Source: CAZPZZ01 sp964591245
GTDB lineage: Bacteria > Acidobacteriota > Vicinamibacteria > Vicinamibacterales > UBA8438
Direction of reading: 5' to 3'
DNA: 6,803 nucleotides
Assembly: GCA_964591245.1 (NCBI GenBank)
Contig: CAZPZZ010000189.1
Span: 1 to 6,803 of the forward strand
The position numbers and the translations under genes are program-made. Within the stretch, counting starts at the first letter, position 1. The number at the start of each line of letters is the position of its first letter. Shown one piece after another: positions 1-5,911 of the stretch. The notes under the pieces are model-generated. The model was not told the origin of the DNA. It searched no databases and saw only the letters and a list, made by a program, of their open reading frames with translations.

Positions 1-1118
1 AGGAGAAACTGCCAGAGAATCTCCCGACGACGAGCGCCGATTGCGCGTCTCGTGCCGATCTCGCGGGTTCGCTCCGTTACCGAGATGGTCATGATTGCCA
101 TGACACCGATGCCTCCTACCAGCAAGGCGATTGATGAAATGACGACGAGGGAGAGAAAGGTTGCGCCGCTGATCTGTTCCCACAATGCCAAGATTGCGTC
201 CTGAGTCAGGAGGTCAAAGTCGTTGGCGGCGTCCAATCGGAGGCGGTGGCGAATCCGCATGACGCGTTCGATGTCTGCGAGGGCGGTTTCCCGATCGACG
301 TTTTCCCGGGGGACGGCTGCGATCAGCACGGCCCGCATCTCGCCGCCGAACATGCGATTCGCACGGATCCCAAACTGCTTCTGGTAGGTGGTATGCGGAA
401 TCACGACGAAGTCGTCTACACCCGTGTTGAATCCTCCTGGGCTCGGGGTTGGACCAATGACTCCGATCACTGTGTAGCGTCGACTGCCGATTCGTACCCG
501 CTTCCCAACCGGATCTAGGTTTGGGAACAAGGCCTGATATGGAGTTTGTCCCAGGAGAACGACCTGCGCTCTGCGACGAGTTTCCCCGGGGGTGAAGAAC
601 CGGCCTTCGGTGACCTCGACCCGAAACACGTCGGCGTAATTCGCTGTTGACCCGAATACGTTGAGTTCCTTGGTCCGTTCTGCGCCGTAGTAGACCCGCG
701 CACGCGTGGGGGTACCGCCCTGGCCGAGCACGATGTCAACCATGTCGAGTGACTCGACCTGTGTGGCGAGGGCATCGGCATCTGCTGGAGTCAGGTTCGG
801 ACGTCGTAACAGCTCAGTTAGTCGTCTCCCCCTTCCCATGCTGACCGCGCTGAACTTGGTCAGGAAAATCGTATCGGGCCCCATTGCCTGAATAGTCTCC
901 CTGAGGGATTCATCGAGACCGCGGATCAGGGCGGTGCTCCCGACGATGGACATGATGCCGATGACAATCCCGAGGACGGTCAGGGCGGAGCGCATCTTCT
1001 GCTCACGTAGAGTGGTGAGAGCTATCGAGAGAATTTCGAGAAACAGTCCGGCGAAACGCGACCGCGTCATGGCCGGGCCGATGTCCTGAGGGGAGTTTGT
1101 GGTTGCGTGTTCGTTCAT
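1..1118 (-). CDS. MacB/FtsX-type ABC transporter permease (second permease), 3' end cut by window edge
   Basis: Inner-membrane permease of the MacB/FtsX (ABC3) family, which with an ATPase and a periplasmic adaptor moves substrates or signals across the envelope. About 372 residues are visible before the window edge; the family usually runs near 400, so roughly the last two membrane helices are missing. The N-terminus carries the typical 'LREQKMRSALTVLGIVIGIMSI' type segment (first helix, about residues 43-66), then a periplasmic MacB core domain (about 66-315), a second helix with 'LLVGGIGVMAIM', and the cytoplasmic 'ERTREIGTRRAIGARRREIL' coupling motif, all read directly on the minus strand. 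The ATG at 1116-1118 overlaps the stop of the preceding permease (TAATG), so translation is probably coupled. It has no ATPase domain of its own. Family assignment is firm; substrate is unknown. Residues about 287-315 are the source-like region of the inverted copy at 2572-2656. Confidence 0.9.
   Translation of the reverse strand, partial: MNEHATTNSPQDIGPAMTRSRFAGLFLEILSIALTTLREQKMRSALTVLGIVIGIMSIVGSTALIRGLDESLRETIQAMGPDTIFLTKFSAVSMGRGRRLTELLRRPNLTPADADALATQVESLDMVDIVLGQGGTPTRARVYYGAERTKELNVFGSTANYADVFRVEVTEGRFFTPGETRRRAQVVLLGQTPYQALFPNLDPVGKRVRIGSRRYTVIGVIGPTPSPGGFNTGVDDFVVIPHTTYQKQFGIRANRMFGGEMRAVLIAAVPRENVDRETALADIERVMRIRHRLRLDAANDFDLLTQDAILALWEQISGATFLSLVVISSIALLVGGIGVMAIMTISVTERTREIGTRRAIGARRREILWQFL
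174..258 (-). repeat. Inverted repeat arm A, inside the second permease gene
   Basis: This 85-base stretch, read on the minus strand, is the coding strand for permease residues about 287-315 (containing 'RHRLRLDAANDFDLLTQD'). It matches the plus strand at 2572-2656 at 70 of 85 positions without gaps by hand alignment; the first 54 positions contain only four differences. It sits at the end of the periplasmic core domain, just before the second membrane helix, in its expected family context, so this arm is the native, source-like one. Confidence 0.88.
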
Positions 1119-2341
1119 TAGGTCCGCCCTAAGGCGGAGATCGGGTCGAGGGACGCGGCCCGGGTTGCGGGGTATAACCCGAAGAATAGACCAACGATTG
1201 CAGTCATGGCGATGCCGAGGCCGATGGACCACGGTTCGACGGCGGCAGTCACCGGAGAGAAAGCGCTCAGGGCGACGGCGATACCGAAGCCTAACGTCGT
1301 TCCTATGGCACCCCCGGTTACGGACAAGATGATGGATTCAGCGAGAATCTGCCAGAGAAGGTCTCGCCGACGTGCGCCCAAGGCTTTGCGCAAACCGATC
1401 TCACGGGTGCGTTCAGACACGACCATCAGCATGATGTTCATGATGACGATGCCTCCGACGACGAGCGAGAGCCCGACGATGCCGACCAATACCGAAAAGA
1501 TCCCGGTTGTTGCTTGCTGATAGAGACCCAGGACTGTATCCGAGGTATATATCCCGAAGTTGTTGTCTTCGGCGCCCCGCAACCGTCGTTCGATTCGCAA
1601 GGCGATGGTGGCTTCGTCAATGGCTCGATCCAGGTGAGCTGGGGTTCTGGGGCGCACCCTGAGATCGAGAGATGGTCGTGACCCGAAGAGCTTCCGGAAA
1701 CGCCCCATCGGGATGAGGACGTATTCATCCTGGGATTGCCCAAACACGCTAGGCGTTGGCTCGGCTACACCAACTACGCGAAAGTTTACTCCTTGAAGCT
1801 TGATCTGCCGGTCGAGTGGTTCGAGCTCTCCAAAGAGCCCTTCAGCGGTATCGTACCCGAGTACGGCGACTCCGCGGTTGCGAGTGACCTCGGTCGGACT
1901 CATCAGACGTCCACGGTCGACCGTGAACGTGGGGAATTCGATGTAGTCGCCGGTTAACCCTCGGATTCGCACGTTTTCCAAAACCTGTTCGCGGTAGCGG
2001 ATCTCACCTCGTCGGGAGGATTGCGCCATGACGGCGCCCAGGTGTCGGCCGAATCGACGGATGGCCTCGGCATCGTCGAGCGAAATACGAGGGTTGCCGC
2101 GAGCGGCCTCAATTTCGGCTTCCGTTATCAAGAGGCCGGTCCGCTCTATCGTGAAAGAATCGGAGCCAAATTCTGACACGATGGCGCCGCTGATCTCGGC
2201 GTCCACCCCTCGAATGAGCGAGACTACGGCGATGATGGATGCTACGGAGACGATATTGCCGAGAATCGTGAGTGCGGATCTGAGTTTATTGGCCCAGATG
2301 GCGTGTAGCGCGATGCCCGTGAGGTCAGCGGCTCGACGCAT
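1118..2341 (-). CDS. MacB/FtsX-type ABC transporter permease (first permease)
   Basis: Complete inner-membrane permease of the MacB/FtsX family, 407 residues from this start. The N-terminus 'IWANKLRSALTILG' leads into helix 1. A periplasmic core domain follows, then helix 2 with 'VVGGIVIMNIMLMVV', the coupling segment 'SERTREIGLRKALGARRRDL', and two more helices, ending 'LYPATRAASLDPISALGRT', a classic family C-terminus. It is a diverged paralogue of the next gene, most alike in the coupling segment. Start choice: ATG at 2339-2341 gives the family-typical N-terminus and overlaps the adaptor stop by about 17 nt. An in-frame ATG at 2366-2368 would add nine residues and a 44-nt overlap. Neither has a strong ribosome site; GGTGG lies just ahead of 2341. 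Two unlike permeases in a row suggest a heterodimer (inference). Efflux substrate cannot be told. Confidence 0.92.
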   Translation of the reverse strand: MRRAADLTGIALHAIWANKLRSALTILGNIVSVASIIAVVSLIRGVDAEISGAIVSEFGSDSFTIERTGLLITEAEIEAARGNPRISLDDAEAIRRFGRHLGAVMAQSSRRGEIRYREQVLENVRIRGLTGDYIEFPTFTVDRGRLMSPTEVTRNRGVAVLGYDTAEGLFGELEPLDRQIKLQGVNFRVVGVAEPTPSVFGQSQDEYVLIPMGRFRKLFGSRPSLDLRVRPRTPAHLDRAIDEATIALRIERRLRGAEDNNFGIYTSDTVLGLYQQATTGIFSVLVGIVGLSLVVGGIVIMNIMLMVVSERTREIGLRKALGARRRDLLWQILAESIILSVTGGAIGTTLGFGIAVALSAFSPVTAAVEPWSIGLGIAMTAIVGLFFGLYPATRAASLDPISALGRT

Positions 2342-3749
2342 CTTCCACCACTTGGATGGGATCGCCATCAGCGAGGGTTCGGACGTCGGCGAATGGCCCC
2401 GTGATGATCAGATCGCCAGCATTGATACCCGAGAGAGCTTCGAAATAGCGGTCGCCCGCAATGCCGGTTTCGACGGGGATGAACACCGCCAGGTTTTCTC
2501 GTGCTACAAATACGCCTTCGAGCTCTTGCACGGTGCCGGTACCGTCGGGAGGCTGGAGTGTCTCATCAGTCGCGGATTCGTCACCGCCTCCGATTAGACG
2601 CTGCCAACGACTTTGGCCTCCTGACGCCGGACGTGATCCTTGCCCTGGGGAAACGGCGTTGTCGGTGTTTCGGGTCCGTAGCTCAGATTCGACCCGTGCA
2701 ATTTCTCCGTTTCGATCGACCGTGACCTCACGGACTGTGGCCGCCTGAATCGGTATGGCCAACGACGCAGTGCGGACCGCGGTCGTAATATCGGCGGTAC
2801 AGGTAAAGCCCGGGCGCACCGCGGGAATCTCCTCGTCAAGCGTCACGACAACCTTGAAGTTCGTCGCCTGGCCGCCGACGCCGTTCCCGGTTGGCGCCTG
2901 GATGGGGCTATTGCCGATCTCGGTAACTGTACCCGTGAAGCCTTCATCAGGAAGGGCGTCGATGGTCACTATTGCACGTTGGCCGAGTTGGACGCTGGGG
3001 ATGTCCGTCTCATCGACTTCTACTTCGGCTTCGATCACCGACAGGTCGGCAATCGTGGCTAGCACGGTACCTTGATTATTCATCGTTCCGACAACGACAG
3101 TTTCTCCTTCCTCGATGTTTCGACGGGTCACCACACCGGCGATAGGCGACGTGATGGTCACTTTGGTTAACTCGTAACGCGCGCTCTGCAGATTGGCTTC
3201 TTCCTGCTTGATCCGCTGCGCCTGTGTTGCGACTTCGACTTCCCGAGCTTCGAGTTCCGTCTCTCGAAGCATGACGTCGTTGAGTGCGCGCTCGTAGTTT
3301 TCTCTGGAGACCAGACGCAGTTCCCAGAGGTCTTCTTGGCGTTCCAGGTTATCCCTTGCGAGTTGGAGGTTCACCCGCGAAGTTTGGACGGATACTTCCG
3401 CCTGTCGCTGGGCCGACTGCGAAGCTTGGAGCGCTGCTTCGCCACGGTCCACGGCTGATCTGAGCGCCTCGGGGTCGATCTCCAAGAGGAACTGACCCAG
3501 GACGACGCGGTCACCCTCGTTGAATTCCAATCGGGTCACTCGTCCCATTGTGTTCGCGCTAATATCGACCGTAAGTTGCGGTACGATTGTTCCCGAGGCA
3601 GAGACAATGGCCTGGAGGTCTCGACGCTCTACCGCTTCAACTTCAACCTCGGGGCCTTGCGTGCGGTTGAACACGAGGCTGAAGTACGCGAGGATGCCGC
3701 CCGCGAGCACGATGACGGCAAGAAGTACGACCTTTCGGGCACCGGTCAC
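2325..3749 (-). CDS. MacA/HlyD-family periplasmic adaptor subunit of an ABC efflux system
   Basis: Periplasmic adaptor that would bridge the permeases to a TolC-like outer-membrane channel (none in the window). 474 residues: membrane anchor about 6-27; first half of the lipoyl-like hairpin about 48-92 ('ASGTI', 'VTRLEFNEGDRV'); long alpha-helical hairpin about 93-195, rich in Ala, Gln, Glu and Arg with coiled-coil character; second lipoyl half about 196-235 ('TSPIAGVVTRRNIEEGE'); beta-barrel domain about 236-335 ending 'AIPIQAATVR'; then a variable, Gly/Ser/Pro-rich linker about 340-408 and a membrane-proximal domain from 'EGVFV' to the end ('ETGIAGDRYFEALSGI'). The start is GTG at 3747-3749 with AGGAG seven bases upstream. 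First gene of the operon. Oddity: residues 365-393 of the linker are encoded by an inverted copy of permease sequence, with the frame intact. Family is certain; transported substrate unknown. Confidence 0.93.
   Translation of the reverse strand: MTGARKVVLLAVIVLAGGILAYFSLVFNRTQGPEVEVEAVERRDLQAIVSASGTIVPQLTVDISANTMGRVTRLEFNEGDRVVLGQFLLEIDPEALRSAVDRGEAALQASQSAQRQAEVSVQTSRVNLQLARDNLERQEDLWELRLVSRENYERALNDVMLRETELEAREVEVATQAQRIKQEEANLQSARYELTKVTITSPIAGVVTRRNIEEGETVVVGTMNNQGTVLATIADLSVIEAEVEVDETDIPSVQLGQRAIVTIDALPDEGFTGTVTEIGNSPIQAPTGNGVGGQATNFKVVVTLDEEIPAVRPGFTCTADITTAVRTASLAIPIQAATVREVTVDRNGEIARVESELRTRNTDNAVSPGQGSRPASGGQSRWQRLIGGGDESATDETLQPPDGTGTVQELEGVFVARENLAVFIPVETGIAGDRYFEALSGINAGDLIITGPFADVRTLADGDPIQVVEDASSR
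2572..2656 (+). repeat. Inverted repeat arm B: antisense copy of permease sequence inside the adaptor linker
   Basis: Read on the plus strand, this stretch encodes an uninterrupted permease-like peptide (containing 'RHRLRLDAANDFGLLTPD') that lines up with arm A at 174-258 in the opposite orientation, 70 of 85 bases identical. The adaptor gene runs on the other strand and reads through it in an open frame as a Gly/Ser/Arg-rich segment (residues about 365-393). The location is the variable linker between 'AIPIQAATVR' and 'EGVFV'. Ends are approximate: similarity begins sharply at 2572 and fades after about 2635. The equivalent part of the other permease (around 1500-1600) is clearly less similar. 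Confidence 0.88.
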
Positions 3750-3756
3750 CGCTTTG

Positions 3757-3761
3757 CTCCT
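3757..3761 (-). promoter_or_regulatory. Ribosome binding site deciding the GTG start of the adaptor gene
   Basis: On the minus strand the sequence is AGGAG, followed by seven bases and the GTG at 3747-3749. It is the clearest Shine-Dalgarno of the leftward operon and supports this non-ATG start. Confidence 0.75.
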
Positions 3762-3816
3762 ATTCGTGTGACAACAACAACCACTGCATCAATTGTGGCG
3801 TACGGCTCGTAAAACT

Positions 3817-3885
3817 TCATGACAATCGTCGTGGCGTCTTGATTTTGTAGCGCGCCTGGGCCGCAATCACGGGCATGATGATCAT
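3817..3885 (-). other. Short hydrophobic reading frame upstream of the adaptor: leader peptide or gene remnant
   Basis: A 22-codon frame from ATG at 3883-3885 to TGA at 3817-3819, open further upstream to a stop at 3907-3909. The peptide has a hydrophobic run (upstream codons give 'LCFVLLMIIMPVIAAQA') followed by a basic end (KIKTPRR), as in the last helix of a membrane protein. There is no ribosome site, so it may be a decayed gene end or chance. It lies 67 bases before the adaptor start. Confidence 0.15.
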
Positions 3886-3887
3886 CA
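3876..3887. promoter_or_regulatory. 12-bp perfect palindrome TGATGATCATCA, possible operator
   Basis: The sequence TGATGATCATCA is its own reverse complement. It lies in the divergent intergenic region, about 130 bases upstream of the adaptor start and about 330 upstream of the decarboxylase start. A dimeric regulator site is possible, but no regulator gene is nearby and no second copy was seen, so the function is only inferred. Confidence 0.25.
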
Positions 3888-4131
3888 AGAGTACGAAACA
3901 CAGAGACTATCTGAGCAGTGTATCGGCAGACTCAGGGAAGACTCTTCAACGTGTCGTTCGATTTCTCATTCTTTTTCGGCTTGTTCAGCATTAGGATAAG
4001 ACTCCGAGAAGGAACGTGTCGCGGGCCGCGGTGCAGTTCTGCCCAAGTCCCACTGATGTCTTGTTAGACGAGTGGAAGAGCCGGAAAGTTTACTCCTGCT
4101 TCACTCGGTACCGCCTTTCGTTGTCTGGCCC

Positions 4132-4159
4132 TTGACAATTATTCGGCAGAACACTGAAT
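4132..4159 (+). promoter_or_regulatory. Candidate sigma-70-type promoter for the decarboxylase/barrel operon
   Basis: A consensus -35 hexamer TTGACA lies at 4132-4137. The best -10 at normal spacing is CTGAAT at 4154-4159 (16-base spacer), which matches the consensus at only three positions. The position is right for a short leader ahead of the GTG at 4216. The -35 overlaps one arm of a small TTGTC/GACAA inverted repeat (4121-4125 and 4134-4138). Confidence 0.35.
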
Positions 4160-4205
4160 GCTAAGGTTTCGCGGCGGTGTACTCTGAGGGATCTCGCAGT
4201 GTTTC

Positions 4206-4209
4206 GGAG
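4206..4209 (+). promoter_or_regulatory. Ribosome binding site supporting the decarboxylase start at 4216
   Basis: GGAG lies six bases before the GTG at 4216-4218. The alternative upstream GTG at 4177 has only AAGG at 4163-4166, ten bases away. This favours the inner start. Confidence 0.5.
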
Positions 4210-4215
4210 CGTGAT

Positions 4216-4767
4216 GTGATCGATCTGGTTCCCAAAGAACTCTTTTTTACGAAGGGCGTCGGTAAGCACAGAGAGAAGCTGACGTCGTTTGAGTTGGCAC
4301 TCCGGTCGGCGGGTATCGCTGCCTGCAACCTTGTGCGCGTTTCGAGTATTTTTCCTCCTGGTTGTCGAATCCTGTCGCGCAGTGGCGGCGTCAGGAAGCT
4401 CAAACCGGGCCAGATCACCTTTGTCGTGATGTCGGAGACTGCGACCCGCGAGGCACACCGTCTCATTGCCGCCACAATTGGCGTCGCCATTCCGCGCGAC
4501 AAGAAACTATTCGGTTATCTTTCTGAGCATCACAGCTTCGGTGAGAACGAGGAAACTGCAGGCGACTACGCCGAGGAGCTTGCGGCAGAGATGCTCGCCA
4601 CTACGCTCGATCTCGAGTTTGATCCTGACAAAAGCTGGGACGAAAAAAAGGAAGTGTACCGCCTCTCGAACCAGATCGTGAGAACCCAGAACGTTACGCA
4701 AACCGCGGTCGGTGACAAGAGTGGTCTGTGGACAACGGTCATCGCGGCGGCCGTGATTGTCGGATGA
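4216..4767 (+). CDS. Pyruvoyl-dependent arginine decarboxylase (PvlArgDC)
   Basis: Makes agmatine and CO2 from arginine, an entry step to polyamines, using a self-made pyruvoyl group instead of PLP; expected in the cytoplasm. 183 residues from this start, normal for the family. Recognisable blocks are 'FFTKGVG.H.EKL.SFELALR.AGI' (about 10-34), 'NLVRVSSIFPPGC' (38-50), 'LKPGQITFVVMS', 'IAATIGVAIP', 'GYLSEHHSFGE' (about 100-109), and the C-terminal 'FDPDKSWDE' and 'GDKSGLWTTVIAAAV'. By the family rule the chain is cut between Ser43 and Ser44, Ser44 becoming the pyruvoyl group; Glu104 aligns with the catalytic Glu of the Methanocaldococcus jannaschii enzyme. Both are present, so it should be active. 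Start: GTG at 4216 fits the family N-terminus and the GGAG site; GTG at 4177 would add 13 residues. The stop overlaps the next gene's ATG (ATGA). No other polyamine genes are in the window. Confidence 0.92.
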   Translation: MIDLVPKELFFTKGVGKHREKLTSFELALRSAGIAACNLVRVSSIFPPGCRILSRSGGVRKLKPGQITFVVMSETATREAHRLIAATIGVAIPRDKKLFGYLSEHHSFGENEETAGDYAEELAAEMLATTLDLEFDPDKSWDEKKEVYRLSNQIVRTQNVTQTAVGDKSGLWTTVIAAAVIVG

Positions 4768-5768
4768 TTTTGGTTCCTTCCGATATGGGGGTGTTGGCCG
4801 GGGTAGCGGTGTTTCTCGGATGGAGTGCAGCTTCGGTCCATGCGCAGGTTTTCGAGACGGTTGGCGCTCGGGCTTTGGGTATGGGCGGGGCGTTTGTGGC
4901 GGTGGCGGATGATGCCACGGCGAACTACTGGAACCCTGCGGGATTGTCGAAGGTCAGTTTTAGCGGGCTGGTGGATGTGCAACGTACAGAGACCCGCTTC
5001 GGGGCCGATCCTACTCGCCGGCAGGGGGCAAGCCATCACACGAGTTTCGTGTCGTTCGGAACCAATTCATTCGGCTTGACGTACTACCGCATCCAGATGA
5101 GGCAGGTTCGCCGCGAAGGGGCGGTGGAACCCGGCGGAGATGGTGTGGCGCCCCTGGCATCATTGGTGACGCAGCACTTTGGCATGACTGCTGTCCAGCC
5201 ACTCGGTCCAGGAGTTGTCATCGCGACGGTCTTGAAAGCCGTTCGGGGAACTGCGGCCGTGGGGGTGGGGGGCAGCGTTGCGCCGATCGGAGAGCTCTTC
5301 GATCAGGCGTCTGCATTGCATGGTGACGTCCAGACGCGATTCGATATGGACGCGGGGTTACTCGTTGGGTCCGAGAGGTTACGATTGGGATTGGTCGGAC
5401 GTAATCTACGGGAGCCGGAGTTTCTGACCCCTGGCGGCGAGTTGTTCAGATTGGGCCGGCAGTGGCGAGCTGGTCTCTCTTTTGCGGCATCGCAGTCGCT
5501 GCGTTTCGCTATTGACAGTGATCTGACGACTATCGTCGACGCTACGGGGCATCGCCGGATGGTTGCGTTGGGGGTTGAGCAACGGTTGGCGAGGCTGGTT
5601 GTGCGTGGCGGTGGACGGATTAATGTTCAGGCCCCTGACATTGAACCGATCGGTGCGCTCGGGTTCAGTCTAGAAGTCACGTCTGGGTTTTGGCTCGATG
5701 GCCAGGTGACCGGTGGTCGAGATGATGGTGACCATGGGTGGGGGGTTTCGACCCGAGTTGGCTTCTGA
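4764..5768 (+). CDS. PorV/TraF-like outer-membrane beta-barrel protein
   Basis: Predicted outer-membrane barrel of the PorV/UPF0164/TraF-like group, distantly related to FadL/OmpP1 channels. 334 residues: signal peptide about 1-27 with a hydrophobic core and likely cleavage after 'SVHA'; then the hallmark N-terminus 'GARALGMGGAFVAVADDATA' and 'YWNPAGL' (about 34-61). Alternating hydrophobic/polar strands follow to the end, closing '..STRVGF' with a terminal Phe, the usual barrel-assembly signal. The ATG at 4764-4766 overlaps the decarboxylase stop as ATGA. An in-frame GTG at 4728 and a later ATG at 4785 are possible but give a poorer signal or lose the coupling. No clear ribosome site, in line with coupled translation. 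No type IX secretion signature partner is visible, so a PorV role in secretion should not be assumed; transport of hydrophobic compounds is equally possible. Confidence 0.8.
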   Translation: MILVPSDMGVLAGVAVFLGWSAASVHAQVFETVGARALGMGGAFVAVADDATANYWNPAGLSKVSFSGLVDVQRTETRFGADPTRRQGASHHTSFVSFGTNSFGLTYYRIQMRQVRREGAVEPGGDGVAPLASLVTQHFGMTAVQPLGPGVVIATVLKAVRGTAAVGVGGSVAPIGELFDQASALHGDVQTRFDMDAGLLVGSERLRLGLVGRNLREPEFLTPGGELFRLGRQWRAGLSFAASQSLRFAIDSDLTTIVDATGHRRMVALGVEQRLARLVVRGGGRINVQAPDIEPIGALGFSLEVTSGFWLDGQVTGGRDDGDHGWGVSTRVGF

Positions 5769-5808
5769 CCGGGCTTGCTTGCCCGGACCTATGGTCTGGC
5801 AGTTTTTT
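5769..5808 (+). terminator. Rho-independent terminator-like structure after the barrel gene, with an overlapping alternative hairpin
   Basis: Directly after the stop is a perfect stem CCGGGC (5769-5774) / GCCCGG (5781-5786) with a six-base loop. It overlaps a second stem CCGGACC (5783-5789) / GGTCTGG (5793-5799) with a TAT loop and one G-U pair. Three bases later comes TTTTTT (5803-5808). The second hairpin plus T-tract is the terminator-like part; the two stems share 5783-5786 and cannot form together. Confidence 0.6.
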
Positions 5809-5897
5809 GGTGTTTTGAGAGGATCGACGCAGCGTTCGGAAATTCTCTCCCACGTGTGGAGGTGAGGGGCTCGATTTGGGAGGAACGCGAATCCATG

Positions 5898-5902
5898 AGG
5901 AA
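5898..5902 (+). promoter_or_regulatory. Ribosome binding site for the MerC-domain gene
   Basis: AGGAA with a nine-base spacer to the ATG at 5912-5914. It supports this ATG over the in-frame TTG at 5876. Confidence 0.5.
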
Positions 5903-5911
5903 GTTTCACAG

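Larger units (their letters stand above)
3750..4131. other. Divergent intergenic region between the export operon and the decarboxylase gene
   Basis: About 380 bases with no convincing gene. It should hold the promoter of the leftward export operon and upstream elements for the rightward genes. I see a TTGTCA-like -35 candidate on the minus strand near 3821-3826, but no good -10 partner. I also see a perfect palindrome at 3876-3887 and a short hydrophobic frame at 3817-3885 on the minus strand. No tRNA or recognisable riboswitch was seen. Confidence 0.5.

Noticed and set aside
2285..2320. Shared GGCCCAGAT...GGCGT words between 2290 and 6740
   Set aside because: Only a 9-base match plus a few bases with a gap; expected by chance and not extended on either side.
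1..2341. The two permease genes as a recent tandem duplication
   Set aside because: They are clearly paralogous in the coupling motif but strongly diverged in the periplasmic core, so this is an old pair rather than a recent repeat.
2028..2597. Long plus-strand frame (189 codons) across the first permease start and adaptor end
   Set aside because: It lies opposite two clear, family-typical genes and has no recognisable domain; best explained as an antisense shadow.
2501..2725. Plus-strand frame of about 74 codons opposite the adaptor gene, with permease-like residues
   Set aside because: Only the 2572-2656 part resembles a permease, because it is the inverted copy. There is no ribosome site, and the adaptor frame on the other strand is complete and well conserved on both sides.
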